Assembly: GCA_015521265.1 (NCBI GenBank)
Contig: WAON01000089.1
Coordinates: 1-8,657, forward strand
Direction of reading: 5' to 3'
Source: Desulfurococcales archaeon
Lineage (GTDB): Archaea; Thermoproteota; Thermoprotei_A; Sulfolobales; Desulfurococcaceae
DNA: 8,657 bases
The position numbers were made by a program, and so were the translations under genes. Positions 1 to 6,966 of this stretch are shown piece by piece. Each line of letters starts with the position of its first letter. Positions within the stretch are counted from its first letter, which is position 1. The notes under the pieces were generated by a model that made no database searches, had not been told where the DNA came from, and saw nothing but the letters and a program-made list of their open reading frames with translations.

Positions 1-378
1 CTGCAGGTTCTGTAGCTGTGTTGCTTGTCCTGATACCTGGTTTAGTATTTCTTGTAGTGTCTGGTTTATGTTGGTTAGCCTTGCTACTATGTCGTTGTAG
101 TCGCTTCCTATCATGGATGATAGATCGTCTAGCTTAGCTAGTACTAGTCCCTTCGTAGTGTTCAGTACAGCCATTACTTCACCGGTCTTCGTCGTAATCA
201 AGCCTACGAGTGTAGCGTTGAGGTCTTCTATCTTTGCCTTTATTGTACCGGTATCCGTCTTGATTACTGCTACATCGTTACTGATCGATTCTAGTTTAGC
301 ATTTATATTTGACAATTGCGATGTTACACTGCCCAGATTTCCGCCTAGGTTATCAATCTTCCCCTCGATGACGTCTAG
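1..378 (-). other. Region encoding a long heptad coiled coil, open at the window edge
   Basis: From residue 1495 hydrophobic residues alternate every 3 and 4 positions with almost no break to 1554: L1495, I1498, I1502, L1505, L1509, V1512, L1516, I1519, L1523, I1526, V1530, I1533, I1540, I1544, L1547, L1551, L1554. A phase shift falls at about 1555-1577. A second run follows: I1584, I1591, L1595, I1598, L1602, I1605, V1609, L1616, L1619. The pattern is that of a left-handed coiled coil and has not ended at the window edge. It probably oligomerises the protease or docks it to an S-layer stalk; a membrane anchor may follow outside the window. Confidence 0.75.
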
Positions 379-3300
379 CTGTGATGTAACTGATAATACA
401 GTGCTAGCCATTATTGAGCCGCTGGAAGCATCTACTACCATTAATAAGTGTTTACCGCTTGCTACTACTGGTATGTTGATGTTTATTGTTATAGTTCCAA
501 GTGAGTCGGCCTGTATCATTGATAGGTAGTTACCGTCTAGATAGAATAGTACGGTCTGCCCGCTGAATAATCCGGTTGCGTTAATCGATACTAGTGCTGG
601 AGCCTTAACGCTTGTCGGTGATACAACAATCTTTGGTAGGACGTAGAGCTTTGTTGATCCATACCTCTTTAGATCAGTTGATATAACATCGATCATGTGT
701 TCGCCGCCTGGTATTATTGGTACCGTGAATTTGAACGTTGCTGTTCCGTTTTCATCTGTTACTACTTGTCCGATTAATGTTCCATCTAGTGTTATGTTAA
801 ATGTCTCATTAGCTTCTCCACCTGTTATGTGTAATATAGCTGTGTCTCCAACGTGTAGGTATGCCTGTTCTAGTGTAACGTTTACAGGTTTCATAGATGC
901 CCATACGACGCCGTTTAACAATATGTTCATAGCGTCTAGCGTCCAGTACTGCATGTCCTGGTATTCTTCTGGTGCAAAGCTAGCCATTAATAACCAGCGT
1001 GCACCTGCATCTGTTATCTTCCAAGCTATAGCGTCTCCCTGTACCTGTCCGCTGAAGAATAGTTGTCCAATTGTTTCACCGCTGAACCCGTTGAAGTATG
1101 AGTAGTCTGTTCCATAGCCCTGTGTATTGTACATTAGCTCTACTAGGTCTCCGGGCTTATATCCCTTGAATACTAGGTGTGACTCTGTTATATACAGGTA
1201 TATTGGTTCATACACATCTCCAGTTGTACGGGATACTGGGTCGTGTAGGTATTCGTTTAGTGCACGTATACCGTAGCCGAATAGGTCCGGATAGTACCAT
1301 GCAGCATCCCACTGGTCTAGGAATATAGCTCCTAGCTTGTACTCGTCGATTACGTTGAGTAGGGCCATGAACTGGTCCTGGCTGGGCATTGGTGCGTAGT
1401 AGTATCCTGCATGTATTACGGCGTCGAAGAATCCAGTCTCTAGATCTGCTACTAGGTCGTCTATGTTATCATAGTCGCGTGCATACCAGCCTAAGCTTGC
1501 CTTTATCAGGTTCTTTATCTCGCCGTTATAGTCGTATAGTACTGCTATGCGTGGTACTACTTTTAACACAACTACTCCTAGATCTGTTGTCTCGTTAACG
1601 TTTACAGTTACAGTTACCTGTGTCTCGGCGTATCCTTCCTTGTAGAAGTCTAGAGTGTAGTTTCCTGCCGGTAGCCAGAACATGAATGATCCATTCTCAT
1701 CCGTGGTTACCTGTATCGGTGTTCCTAGTACAGTTACCGTTGCACCGGATAGTATTTCACCGTCACTACCAACTAGTTGTCCCTTTACGTATCCGTAGGG
1801 CTGCCTGTCTAGGTATACTTCTAGATAGGTGTATAGGTCTGCGTGTAGCTTCCTGTCATTCTCGACTACTGGTTTATTCATGGATTCAAGGATCTTAGGC
1901 ATTATTGATCTATAAGTCGTTATGTTTAGTGATCCCGTGAACCCTATTTTTACAGCATTTAATAATACTTTTGCAGTGTTGTTAGAGTACATTCCATCAC
2001 TGCCCGGCTCTAGGTATTGCATCCAGTAGCTTTCTCCCCAGCTTGACATGTAGAACCATCTTGCACCGCTGGGTGATGGCCAGCATGCTATTCCGAATCC
2101 AGAGTAGCCGCTTAATGTATCGTTTACTAGTGCTAGTGGTACGACTGGTACTGATGAATTGAAGTATACCATTAAGTAGTCTGCATAATCACTGTTATTT
2201 AGATCTGCTAGATAGAACCACGTATCATTATCTGGTGTAACGTTTGTGAATATTGGGTGTGACGGCATCAGCATGTCTACTATAACGTATTGAGGTTCTG
2301 GATAGTCGTCGTAGTAGTCTATTATTGATGGGAATCCTAGTGATGATAGCCGTGATGAATAGAGATACATTACGTGTAGTGCTGTCTCTCCAGCATACGA
2401 TGTTCCGAGGTATATTGCTGTAGAGTTGAACATTAATGTTAGGTATAAGAAGTCTTCAAGCTCCTCCCATGATGGATCGCTATACGCATCGGATTTGAAG
2501 TGGTCTACTACGATTACTTTCGGATAGACTTTTCCGCCGAACCAGTCTGTTAGTAAGTCGTCAACGTCTAGGTATTCTTCAACGGGGTATCCTAGGCTTG
2601 ATATTAGTTGTGCTAGGTGCGGCTGTATATAGTATTTAATATTTCCTAAGACTACAACTGTCGGCTGTAGTGGTGATAGTGTGAAGTTAACCACGATAGT
2701 CTCGTTAACGTTTATCGTTACGGTAGTGTTTGCCCTAGCATATCCGGGCTTCCATGCGAATACTGTATGTGTTCCGGGGATTACGTGTAGTTCATAGTAG
2801 CCTGTTGAATCGGTGAAGTTGAATACTGCGCCATTATCAACCCATACTGTTGCATTTGGTATTGGCTGTCCGGTTGAGTTGTCGAAGACGTAGCCCTTGA
2901 TTACTCCTTCGCCCATAGGTATTAGTGGGAAGAAGGCGAAGGATGTAGTATTCTCGTCTACGTCGACTTTCTGCCATGTTGGGTAGAATCCTGTCTTGTA
3001 TACTGTTACGTTGTAGCTTCCGGGTGGTACTGATACTGTGAATGTGCCGTTTATATTGGTAGTTGTTGTTAGGTTTAATTCTTCAATCTCGACTGTTGCA
3101 TTAGGTATGGGCTCGCCTGTTATTCCGTTGAATACGTAGCCAATGATTGTACCGTTTAATAGTACTACTTGTACCTCGATAGTCTTCGATACGTAGCCCC
3201 ACGCTGTGAATTCTAAGTGATATGTTCCAGGGTCTAGTGGTATCCTGAAGTATCCGGAGCCGTTTACTGATACTGTCTTGTTTAGCTCGAGCACTGTTAC

Positions 3301-4860
3301 CTGGGCCCATGGTATCGGTGTTCCACTGACTTTATCGTATACTGTTCCCTCAACACCTGATTTCTTAGCGTAGGTCTGTGCGATCTGTACTGCTTGGTAC
3401 GCGTCTATCCTACCCCATCCATACCTAGTATCCTGTCCTGGGTCTCCTAGGTCTACTGATGACTGGTTCAGTATCATATAGACTTTCTCTGGTGTATCCG
3501 GCACGTTGAAATCTGTCCACCCGGCTGCCTGCAGTATTAATGCTACTGTTCCCGCTACGTGCGGTGTAGCCATCGATGTACCGCTCCAAGCTTCGTATCC
3601 TCCACCTGGTACTGAGCTTGTAATATCTACTCCTGGCGCTGAGAAGTCTGGCTTGATGTATACTGCTGGGTAGGTGTCGAAGAACGGCCACTCGCTCGGC
3701 GGGTTCGGCCAGTTTACTACTGCTCCACTGCTCCACGGAGCCGGCTGGTCGTTTATATCGGTTGCTCCTACGCCGAATACTCCCCAAATGTTTCCTGGGT
3801 TGCTGGTTGTTCCCGGGCCATCGTTTCCAATAGCTGCTACAACGATTATGTTTGCTAGTAATGCTGCCTCAATGCCGGGGAATAGGTCGTTTCCATAGTA
3901 GTCTGATGCTCCGAGGCTCATTGATATAACGTGTGCTGGTAGACCGGTTGGTACTGTTTCACCGGTGTTGGGGTCTATGTAGAATGGGTCTACTGCCCAC
4001 TGTATTCCTGCTAGTACCTGTGCGAAGGTTCCAGAACCTCCCGGTAGTACTAATCCGTGCATTAGTGTTGCTCCTGGTGCTACTCCTATTAGTATGTTTG
4101 ACGTGTCTCCTCCTAGTGCTGTTCCACTAGTGTGTGTTCCGTGGCCGTGTGTATCGTGGGGCTGGCTTAGTACGGGGTTTCCGTTCTGGTCGAACTCCAT
4201 CCATCCGCCTGGGTAGTAGGGGCTTGTCGGGTCTAGTGTTAACATCTTGCCTTGTAGTGCTGGGTGTGTTATGTCTACACCGGTGTCTAGTACTGCTATC
4301 CTTATTCCCTGCCCAGTGTATCCTAGGCTCCATGCTTGTGGTGCTTCTATCTTGAATATACCCCAGCTCTCTACTTCCTGTCCCGGTTTGACCGTGTGGT
4401 CTACGTGGGTGTCTAGTATGTGTACCTTGAAGTTCTCCATAACCTTTACTACTAGTCCATCCTCAGCTAATTCCTTAAAGGCTCCGAGCCTTGCACGTAC
4501 TATTAATACATTGTCTATCCAGAACCTGTTTAGCACTACACCGCCTAGATCCCTTATCTTGGGCAGTATTTTCTCCTGCGTTATCCTCGCCCATTCCTTT
4601 AATGCTTTAACTGCTAGGTCGTGGTGTCCTTTAACCTTCATTGCTATATCGCTGGGTAGTGGTTGTAGGCGTACTGCTAGTGTGAGTACTTCATCGTCTG
4701 GAGCATTCCAAACCTTAGCTAGTAGTGATGGGTGGAACTTGTATTTCCACTGTGTATATTGTACCGGCTGGTTTCTAGCCTGTGTTGTCGGTGGGATCAT
4801 TGATATAACGAGGGATAAGACTAGGATTAAGAGTAGTATCCTGTATAGATTATGGGACAT
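1..4860 (-). CDS. Giant secreted subtilisin-like serine protease (family S8), S-layer-type; C-terminus beyond the window
   Basis: The frame is open from ATG at 4860 to the left edge, 1620 codons. Residues 1-28 look like a signal peptide (hydrophobic LLLILVLSLVISM, then TTQA). Residues 30-165 resemble an I9-type propeptide. The peptidase domain (about 168-495) has Asp192 (AVLDTGVD), His240 (HGHGTHTSG), oxyanion Asn346 (AAIGNDGPG) and Ser429 (GTSMATPHVAG), so it should be active. Asp-His and His-Ser spacings of 48 and 189 residues show only modest insertions relative to subtilisin. Then follow three carboxypeptidase-regulatory-like beta domains (501-566, 570-640, 651-728), an alpha/beta domain (733-985), a fourth beta domain (1021-1100), a second alpha/beta domain (1104-1322), two Ig-like domains (1325-1492) and a coiled coil from 1495. 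A surface-bound, S-layer-associated protease is inferred by analogy with the Staphylothermus S-layer subtilase. The C-terminal anchor is not visible. Third positions strongly favour A, or C in two-fold pyrimidine families, suggesting high expression. Confidence 0.95.
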   Translation of the reverse strand, partial: MSHNLYRILLLILVLSLVISMIPPTTQARNQPVQYTQWKYKFHPSLLAKVWNAPDDEVLTLAVRLQPLPSDIAMKVKGHHDLAVKALKEWARITQEKILPKIRDLGGVVLNRFWIDNVLIVRARLGAFKELAEDGLVVKVMENFKVHILDTHVDHTVKPGQEVESWGIFKIEAPQAWSLGYTGQGIRIAVLDTGVDITHPALQGKMLTLDPTSPYYPGGWMEFDQNGNPVLSQPHDTHGHGTHTSGTALGGDTSNILIGVAPGATLMHGLVLPGGSGTFAQVLAGIQWAVDPFYIDPNTGETVPTGLPAHVISMSLGASDYYGNDLFPGIEAALLANIIVVAAIGNDGPGTTSNPGNIWGVFGVGATDINDQPAPWSSGAVVNWPNPPSEWPFFDTYPAVYIKPDFSAPGVDITSSVPGGGYEAWSGTSMATPHVAGTVALILQAAGWTDFNVPDTPEKVYMILNQSSVDLGDPGQDTRYGWGRIDAYQAVQIAQTYAKKSGVEGTVYDKVSGTPIPWAQVTVLELNKTVSVNGSGYFRIPLDPGTYHLEFTAWGYVSKTIEVQVVLLNGTIIGYVFNGITGEPIPNATVEIEELNLTTTTNINGTFTVSVPPGSYNVTVYKTGFYPTWQKVDVDENTTSFAFFPLIPMGEGVIKGYVFDNSTGQPIPNATVWVDNGAVFNFTDSTGYYELHVIPGTHTVFAWKPGYARANTTVTINVNETIVVNFTLSPLQPTVVVLGNIKYYIQPHLAQLISSLGYPVEEYLDVDDLLTDWFGGKVYPKVIVVDHFKSDAYSDPSWEELEDFLYLTLMFNSTAIYLGTSYAGETALHVMYLYSSRLSSLGFPSIIDYYDDYPEPQYVIVDMLMPSHPIFTNVTPDNDTWFYLADLNNSDYADYLMVYFNSSVPVVPLALVNDTLSGYSGFGIACWPSPSGARWFYMSSWGESYWMQYLEPGSDGMYSNNTAKVLLNAVKIGFTGSLNITTYRSIMPKILESMNKPVVENDRKLHADLYTYLEVYLDRQPYGYVKGQLVGSDGEILSGATVTVLGTPIQVTTDENGSFMFWLPAGNYTLDFYKEGYAETQVTVTVNVNETTDLGVVVLKVVPRIAVLYDYNGEIKNLIKASLGWYARDYDNIDDLVADLETGFFDAVIHAGYYYAPMPSQDQFMALLNVIDEYKLGAIFLDQWDAAWYYPDLFGYGIRALNEYLHDPVSRTTGDVYEPIYLYITESHLVFKGYKPGDLVELMYNTQGYGTDYSYFNGFSGETIGQLFFSGQVQGDAIAWKITDAGARWLLMASFAPEEYQDMQYWTLDAMNILLNGVVWASMKPVNVTLEQAYLHVGDTAILHITGGEANETFNITLDGTLIGQVVTDENGTATFKFTVPIIPGGEHMIDVISTDLKRYGSTKLYVLPKIVVSPTSVKAPALVSINATGLFSGQTVLFYLDGNYLSMIQADSLGTITININIPVVASGKHLLMVVDASSGSIMASTVLSVTSQLDVIEGKIDNLGGNLGSVTSQLSNINAKLESISNDVAVIKTDTGTIKAKIEDLNATLVGLITTKTGEVMAVLNTTKGLVLAKLDDLSSMIGSDYNDIVARLTNINQTLQEILNQVSGQATQLQNLQ
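385..888 (-). repeat. Two tandem Ig-like domains within the protease gene
   Basis: Residues 1325-1408 and 1410-1492 align with each other at a spacing of 83 residues. Both contain a strand ending in LDG (1358-1360; 1441-1443), a turn TDENGT or ADSLGT, an alternating beta strand (ATFKFTVP; ITININIP) and then GGEHMIDVIS or SGKHLLMVVD. This is the usual pattern of Ig-like repeats in archaeal surface proteins. They sit directly before the coiled coil and are likely structural. Confidence 0.65.
895..2910 (-). repeat. Duplicated two-domain module (beta domain plus alpha/beta domain) within the protease gene
   Basis: The pairing of a carboxypeptidase-regulatory-like domain with an alpha/beta domain occurs twice, at residues 651-985 and 1021-1322. 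The junctions match: VTINVNET then VVVLGN (714-740) against VTVNVNET then IAVLYD (1084-1110). Both alpha/beta domains open with a hydrophobic strand and a helix, contain a later buried strand (VIVVDHF; AVIHAGY) and end with a GARW motif (932-935; 1286-1289) followed by a helix. The alpha/beta part is reminiscent of a glutamine-amidotransferase-like (ThuA-type) fold, but no catalytic Cys-His pair was recognised, so a structural or binding role is inferred. At DNA level the junction shares an identical 14-nt stretch at 1591-1604 and 2701-2714. Confidence 0.65.
2677..3360 (-). repeat. Three tandem carboxypeptidase-regulatory-like beta domains within the protease gene
   Basis: Protein residues 501-566, 570-640 and 651-728 each begin with a G-x-V/I-x-G-Y/T-V-like strand, then a [TS]-G-x-P-I-P-[NW]-A-x-V motif (VSGTPIPWAQV, ITGEPIPNATV, STGQPIPNATV). 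Each continues with a G-x-[FY] turn and a PG[TS]Y or PGTH strand. This is the pattern of the transthyretin-like fold called carboxypeptidase regulatory-like. Such domains are usual as rigid, non-catalytic spacers in secreted archaeal proteins. The second and third copies are the closest pair. They probably hold the catalytic domain away from the membrane or S-layer. Confidence 0.8.
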
Positions 4861-4862
4861 AT

Positions 4863-4871
4863 CCTACCACC
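4863..4871 (-). promoter_or_regulatory. Ribosome binding site of the protease gene
   Basis: The minus strand reads GGTGGTAGGAT directly before the ATG at 4860. GGTG matches the archaeal Shine-Dalgarno core GGAGGTGAT, with about 5 nt to the start codon. This supports ATG 4860 as the start, as does the signal peptide that begins immediately after it. Confidence 0.6.
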
Positions 4872-4902
4872 GTTTTGCTATGTTGTCTAGGAGTTGTTGT
4901 AA

Positions 4903-4929
4903 GATATAAATCTTTTCCCACTTTTATAA
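4903..4929 (-). promoter_or_regulatory. TATA/BRE-like promoter of the protease gene
   Basis: On the minus strand a purine-rich GAAAAGA (BRE-like, 4911-4917) precedes GATTTATATC (4903-4912). Initiation about 25 nt downstream would fall near 4883 and give a 5' leader of about 23 nt that carries the GGTGGT site. A second TATA-like element, TTATAAAA (4922-4929), lies just upstream and is an alternative. Confidence 0.5.
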
Positions 4930-4983
4930 CACTGATATATATTCCTTACAAAAAATACCAATACATTATGGAAAGGTTAATTC

Positions 4984-5012
4984 GTACTATTTACAAATAT
5001 AAACAATAGTAC
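4984..5012 (+). promoter_or_regulatory. TATA box of the 421-residue gene, enclosed by a perfect 8-bp inverted repeat
   Basis: AAATATAAAC at 4995-5004 is a good TATA box centred about 25 nt before the ATG at 5024, which predicts a leaderless transcript starting at or next to the start codon. No Shine-Dalgarno sequence precedes the ATG, in agreement. GTACTATT (4984-4991) and AATAGTAC (5005-5012) are exact reverse complements separated by 13 nt that contain the TATA box. This is a plausible operator for a dimeric regulator that would block TBP, but the function is inferred. Confidence 0.5.
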
Positions 5013-5023
5013 TGTAACGAAAA

Positions 5024-6289
5024 ATGTTGTTAAAGGGTGCTGAATTAGCTTTGCATGGAATTGCTACTATTTTGACAATGATATTATTAGTAGTCGCTGT
5101 TGTTTCTCCTATTCTTTCTTTTAGTGATTTTGTTGTATTGAGGATTAGATTTGTATTAAGTAACGGCGTCCCCCTAGGAAATGCAACAGTCACATATAAA
5201 TATAGCAGGGTCTCGACGCAAACAGTTACGAATACGACGGATAGGGATGGATTCGTCATACTCAGGATAAATAATGAGTGGGTAGGCGACGGATATCACC
5301 CGATCATAATTGTATCCTATGGTTTCTACGGTGAAATATATCGTTCCGAGTTCAACGATGTCAACAGTATTCCGGAGACAGTTATCCTCCCCTATACCTT
5401 ACTGTATAAGAAGAGTGTAATCACCGATGAATACTTGAGGGGGTTAAATGGGTCTTACAGGCTATTCTACAATAATATATTCCTGAAAAAAGGGTTTTTC
5501 CATAACGGCTTATTAATTATTAACGAGACATTTAATGGAGGATTCCTACTATTATCAACCGAGGATGCATCCTTTAACTATAAGTATAGTGTTGTGGTAG
5601 ATGTAAATAATACGTCTATAACCCTCCATCTACCCGATCTTAATGACCATTTAATTCTTGATTTATATAAGCCCAGGGTTAGTATTAAATCGATAAATGC
5701 TAGCATGGGTGTTAACGAAGTATTATATCTCTATGCTAATGCTAGCGTGTATGATGGCGTTAACACGAATAATACTTCTATCAAAGGGGTATTCATTGTT
5801 GGATCAGGTACTGGTGTAATTGAGAGGGATGCCAGGATAATTAGTAGTCGAGCCGGTTACTCGGGTATTAGCTTATTGTTTAAAGCATCAATATTTAAAG
5901 CCAGCCTACCTCCCAGTAGTAATGGGAGCTATACCATAACCTTTAAAGTATCTGCAACAGACCCTACCGGTAAATCCAGCAAAGCCTCTCGATCGATCAC
6001 TTACTCCATAGGTGTTGAAAGCACTGGTAGAACTAGTATTTCAGAGCCGGCAACGGAGAATAGTGTAGGTAGTAATACATCCACAATCCATTATGAGGGG
6101 GAGAATACGGGAAACAGTGGTACGACAACTAGCAACCCCTACAACTCCGGTTTCGGGGCCGGGGTTAACCCGGGCGTTCAAACTAGTAATCTAGGCTATT
6201 TTACAGCTCCGATAATTGCATTGGCTATTCTTTTCCTCGAGCTTCGCCGTCGGATAGGAGGAGGAAGTGCTTCTCCCGGTTCTTCCTAA
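5024..6289 (+). CDS. Uncharacterised surface protein with N- and C-terminal membrane segments
   Basis: I do not recognise a family for this 421-residue protein. A hydrophobic segment at about 12-33 is either an uncleaved signal anchor or a signal peptide. Residues 39-83 (strand, GVPLGNATV, then TDRDGFV) resemble a carboxypeptidase-regulatory or Big-type beta domain. The rest of the ectodomain is beta-rich with numerous N-glycosylation sequons, for example N53, N70, N142, N167, N196, N225, N239, N250, N300 and N351. Residues 330-390 form a Ser/Thr/Asn/Gly-rich stalk, followed by a short hydrophobic segment (about 393-406) and RRR at 408-410. This stalk, membrane segment and basic tail order is a common way of anchoring archaeal exoproteins. 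The gene diverges from the protease gene across 163 bp. Codons are more AT-ending than in the protease. The TAA stop lies inside the antisense of gch3. The start is supported by TATA spacing. Confidence 0.85.
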   Translation: MLLKGAELALHGIATILTMILLVVAVVSPILSFSDFVVLRIRFVLSNGVPLGNATVTYKYSRVSTQTVTNTTDRDGFVILRINNEWVGDGYHPIIIVSYGFYGEIYRSEFNDVNSIPETVILPYTLLYKKSVITDEYLRGLNGSYRLFYNNIFLKKGFFHNGLLIINETFNGGFLLLSTEDASFNYKYSVVVDVNNTSITLHLPDLNDHLILDLYKPRVSIKSINASMGVNEVLYLYANASVYDGVNTNNTSIKGVFIVGSGTGVIERDARIISSRAGYSGISLLFKASIFKASLPPSSNGSYTITFKVSATDPTGKSSKASRSITYSIGVESTGRTSISEPATENSVGSNTSTIHYEGENTGNSGTTTSNPYNSGFGAGVNPGVQTSNLGYFTAPIIALAILFLELRRRIGGGSASPGSS

Positions 6290-6953
6290 TTATTGCTAGA
6301 GCTCTCGCCGCCAGCTCTAATGCTTTACGTGGATAGTATGATGATCCGCCTCCTATTTTTACGTAGGATGGTATGTTATTTATGAATTCTCGGAGAGTAT
6401 CCTTATTCATTATTGCTATCATATTGTCTCCTCCGAGATAGGTTGTTATTCCTCCTAGTCTTGCCGCTGCGTATGTTATGTTTGTATAGAAGCTCATTAT
6501 CTTCATATATGTCTCAAAAACGCTGGTCATATATGTCATCGCGGTGATGTCGTTGAAATCTATATGTAGTATAATGTTCTCGTCTTCTTTACCATCAATA
6601 TATACTAGTTTCTCAGAAGACTCCTCTAGGATCCTTGTTCCTAGTAGCTGTGCTGTAAAGGGGTACTTGTGTGTTAGTGAAACTATTTTTACACCGCTTG
6701 GGGCTATAGACTCTATTTCAAGGAGGATTTCTCGATGAGTCTCCTTATCGATGCCGTTGCTTAGTGCTATGTAGTAGTCGTATCTGATCGGTATTGCGAA
6801 GCCCTGCTTCTTCGAGAAAAGTTGTTGTATTAGGGTGTATGTTTTAGACTGATTCGTCTGTATAATCCATTCCCTATCGTCTCCAAGGCTTTCAGTCCAT
6901 TCACGGTATCCCAGTAGTTTTATTATTGTTAAGCGAGGCAACTCCCTATCCAC
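6225..6953 (-). CDS. gch3: GTP cyclohydrolase III (2-amino-5-formylamino-6-ribosylaminopyrimidinone 5'-phosphate forming)
   Basis: The protein (242 residues) matches archaeal GTP cyclohydrolase III (ArfA). The enzyme opens the imidazole ring of GTP and keeps the formyl group, giving FAPy monophosphate, the entry to riboflavin and F420-type deazaflavins. Family signatures are GYREWTESLGDDREW (15-29), RYDYYIALSNGID (57-69), HIDFNDIT (130-137) and GGDN (174-177), the last in a GGDEF-like nucleotide-binding fold. The tail after residue 220 is shorter than in the Methanocaldococcus enzyme (268 residues). The GTG at 6953 follows the ribH stop by 13 bp and has TGATC, part of the extended Shine-Dalgarno, 5 nt upstream. 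TTG at 6941 is an alternative that gives the same distance to the conserved Tyr as in the Methanocaldococcus protein. This is the last gene of the rib operon, and its 3' end overlaps the convergent gene. Confidence 0.93.
   Translation of the reverse strand: MDRELPRLTIIKLLGYREWTESLGDDREWIIQTNQSKTYTLIQQLFSKKQGFAIPIRYDYYIALSNGIDKETHREILLEIESIAPSGVKIVSLTHKYPFTAQLLGTRILEESSEKLVYIDGKEDENIILHIDFNDITAMTYMTSVFETYMKIMSFYTNITYAAARLGGITTYLGGDNMIAIMNKDTLREFINNIPSYVKIGGGSSYYPRKALELAARALAIIRKNREKHFLLLSDGEARGKE
6356..6360 (+). terminator. Possible T-run terminator of the 421-residue gene
   Basis: TTTTT lies 66 nt after the TAA stop, inside the antisense of gch3. Archaeal transcription often ends at short T-runs without a hairpin. 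The run is short and isolated, so this call is weak. No comparable T-run is seen on the minus strand just after the gch3 stop. Confidence 0.2.
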
Positions 6954-6966
6954 GCATTGATCATGC

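Noticed and set aside
113..1105. Plus-strand frames of 136-138 codons (113-529 and 695-1105)
   Set aside because: Both are antisense to the continuous protease frame. Their Ser/Thr/Val/Ile composition is the mirror of its biased codons, and no ribosome binding site or family match is visible.
1591..2714. Identical 14-nt direct repeat (1591-1604 and 2701-2714) as mobile-element ends
   Set aside because: Both copies are in frame, exactly 370 codons apart, and encode the conserved V-N-V-N-E-T linker, so domain duplication explains them better than insertion.
4247..4909. A 220-codon plus-strand open frame opposite the start of the protease gene
   Set aside because: It lies antisense to the signal peptide, propeptide and catalytic Asp region of an unmistakable subtilase, has no domain-like pattern, and reflects the CTA/GTA/ACA codon bias of the other strand, which yields few stops.
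4987..5259. A 90-codon minus-strand frame across the divergent promoter
   Set aside because: It overlaps the start of the plus-strand gene and the predicted TATA region, has no ribosome binding site, and its hydrophobic start is the antisense of the membrane segment.
5485..5500. GAAAAA-AGGG-TTTTTC hairpin with an A6 run, as a terminator or frameshift site
   Set aside because: It falls inside the 421-residue coding frame, which continues normally as Lys-Lys-Gly-Phe-Phe. A six-bp A/T stem is weak, and no alternative frame product is supported.
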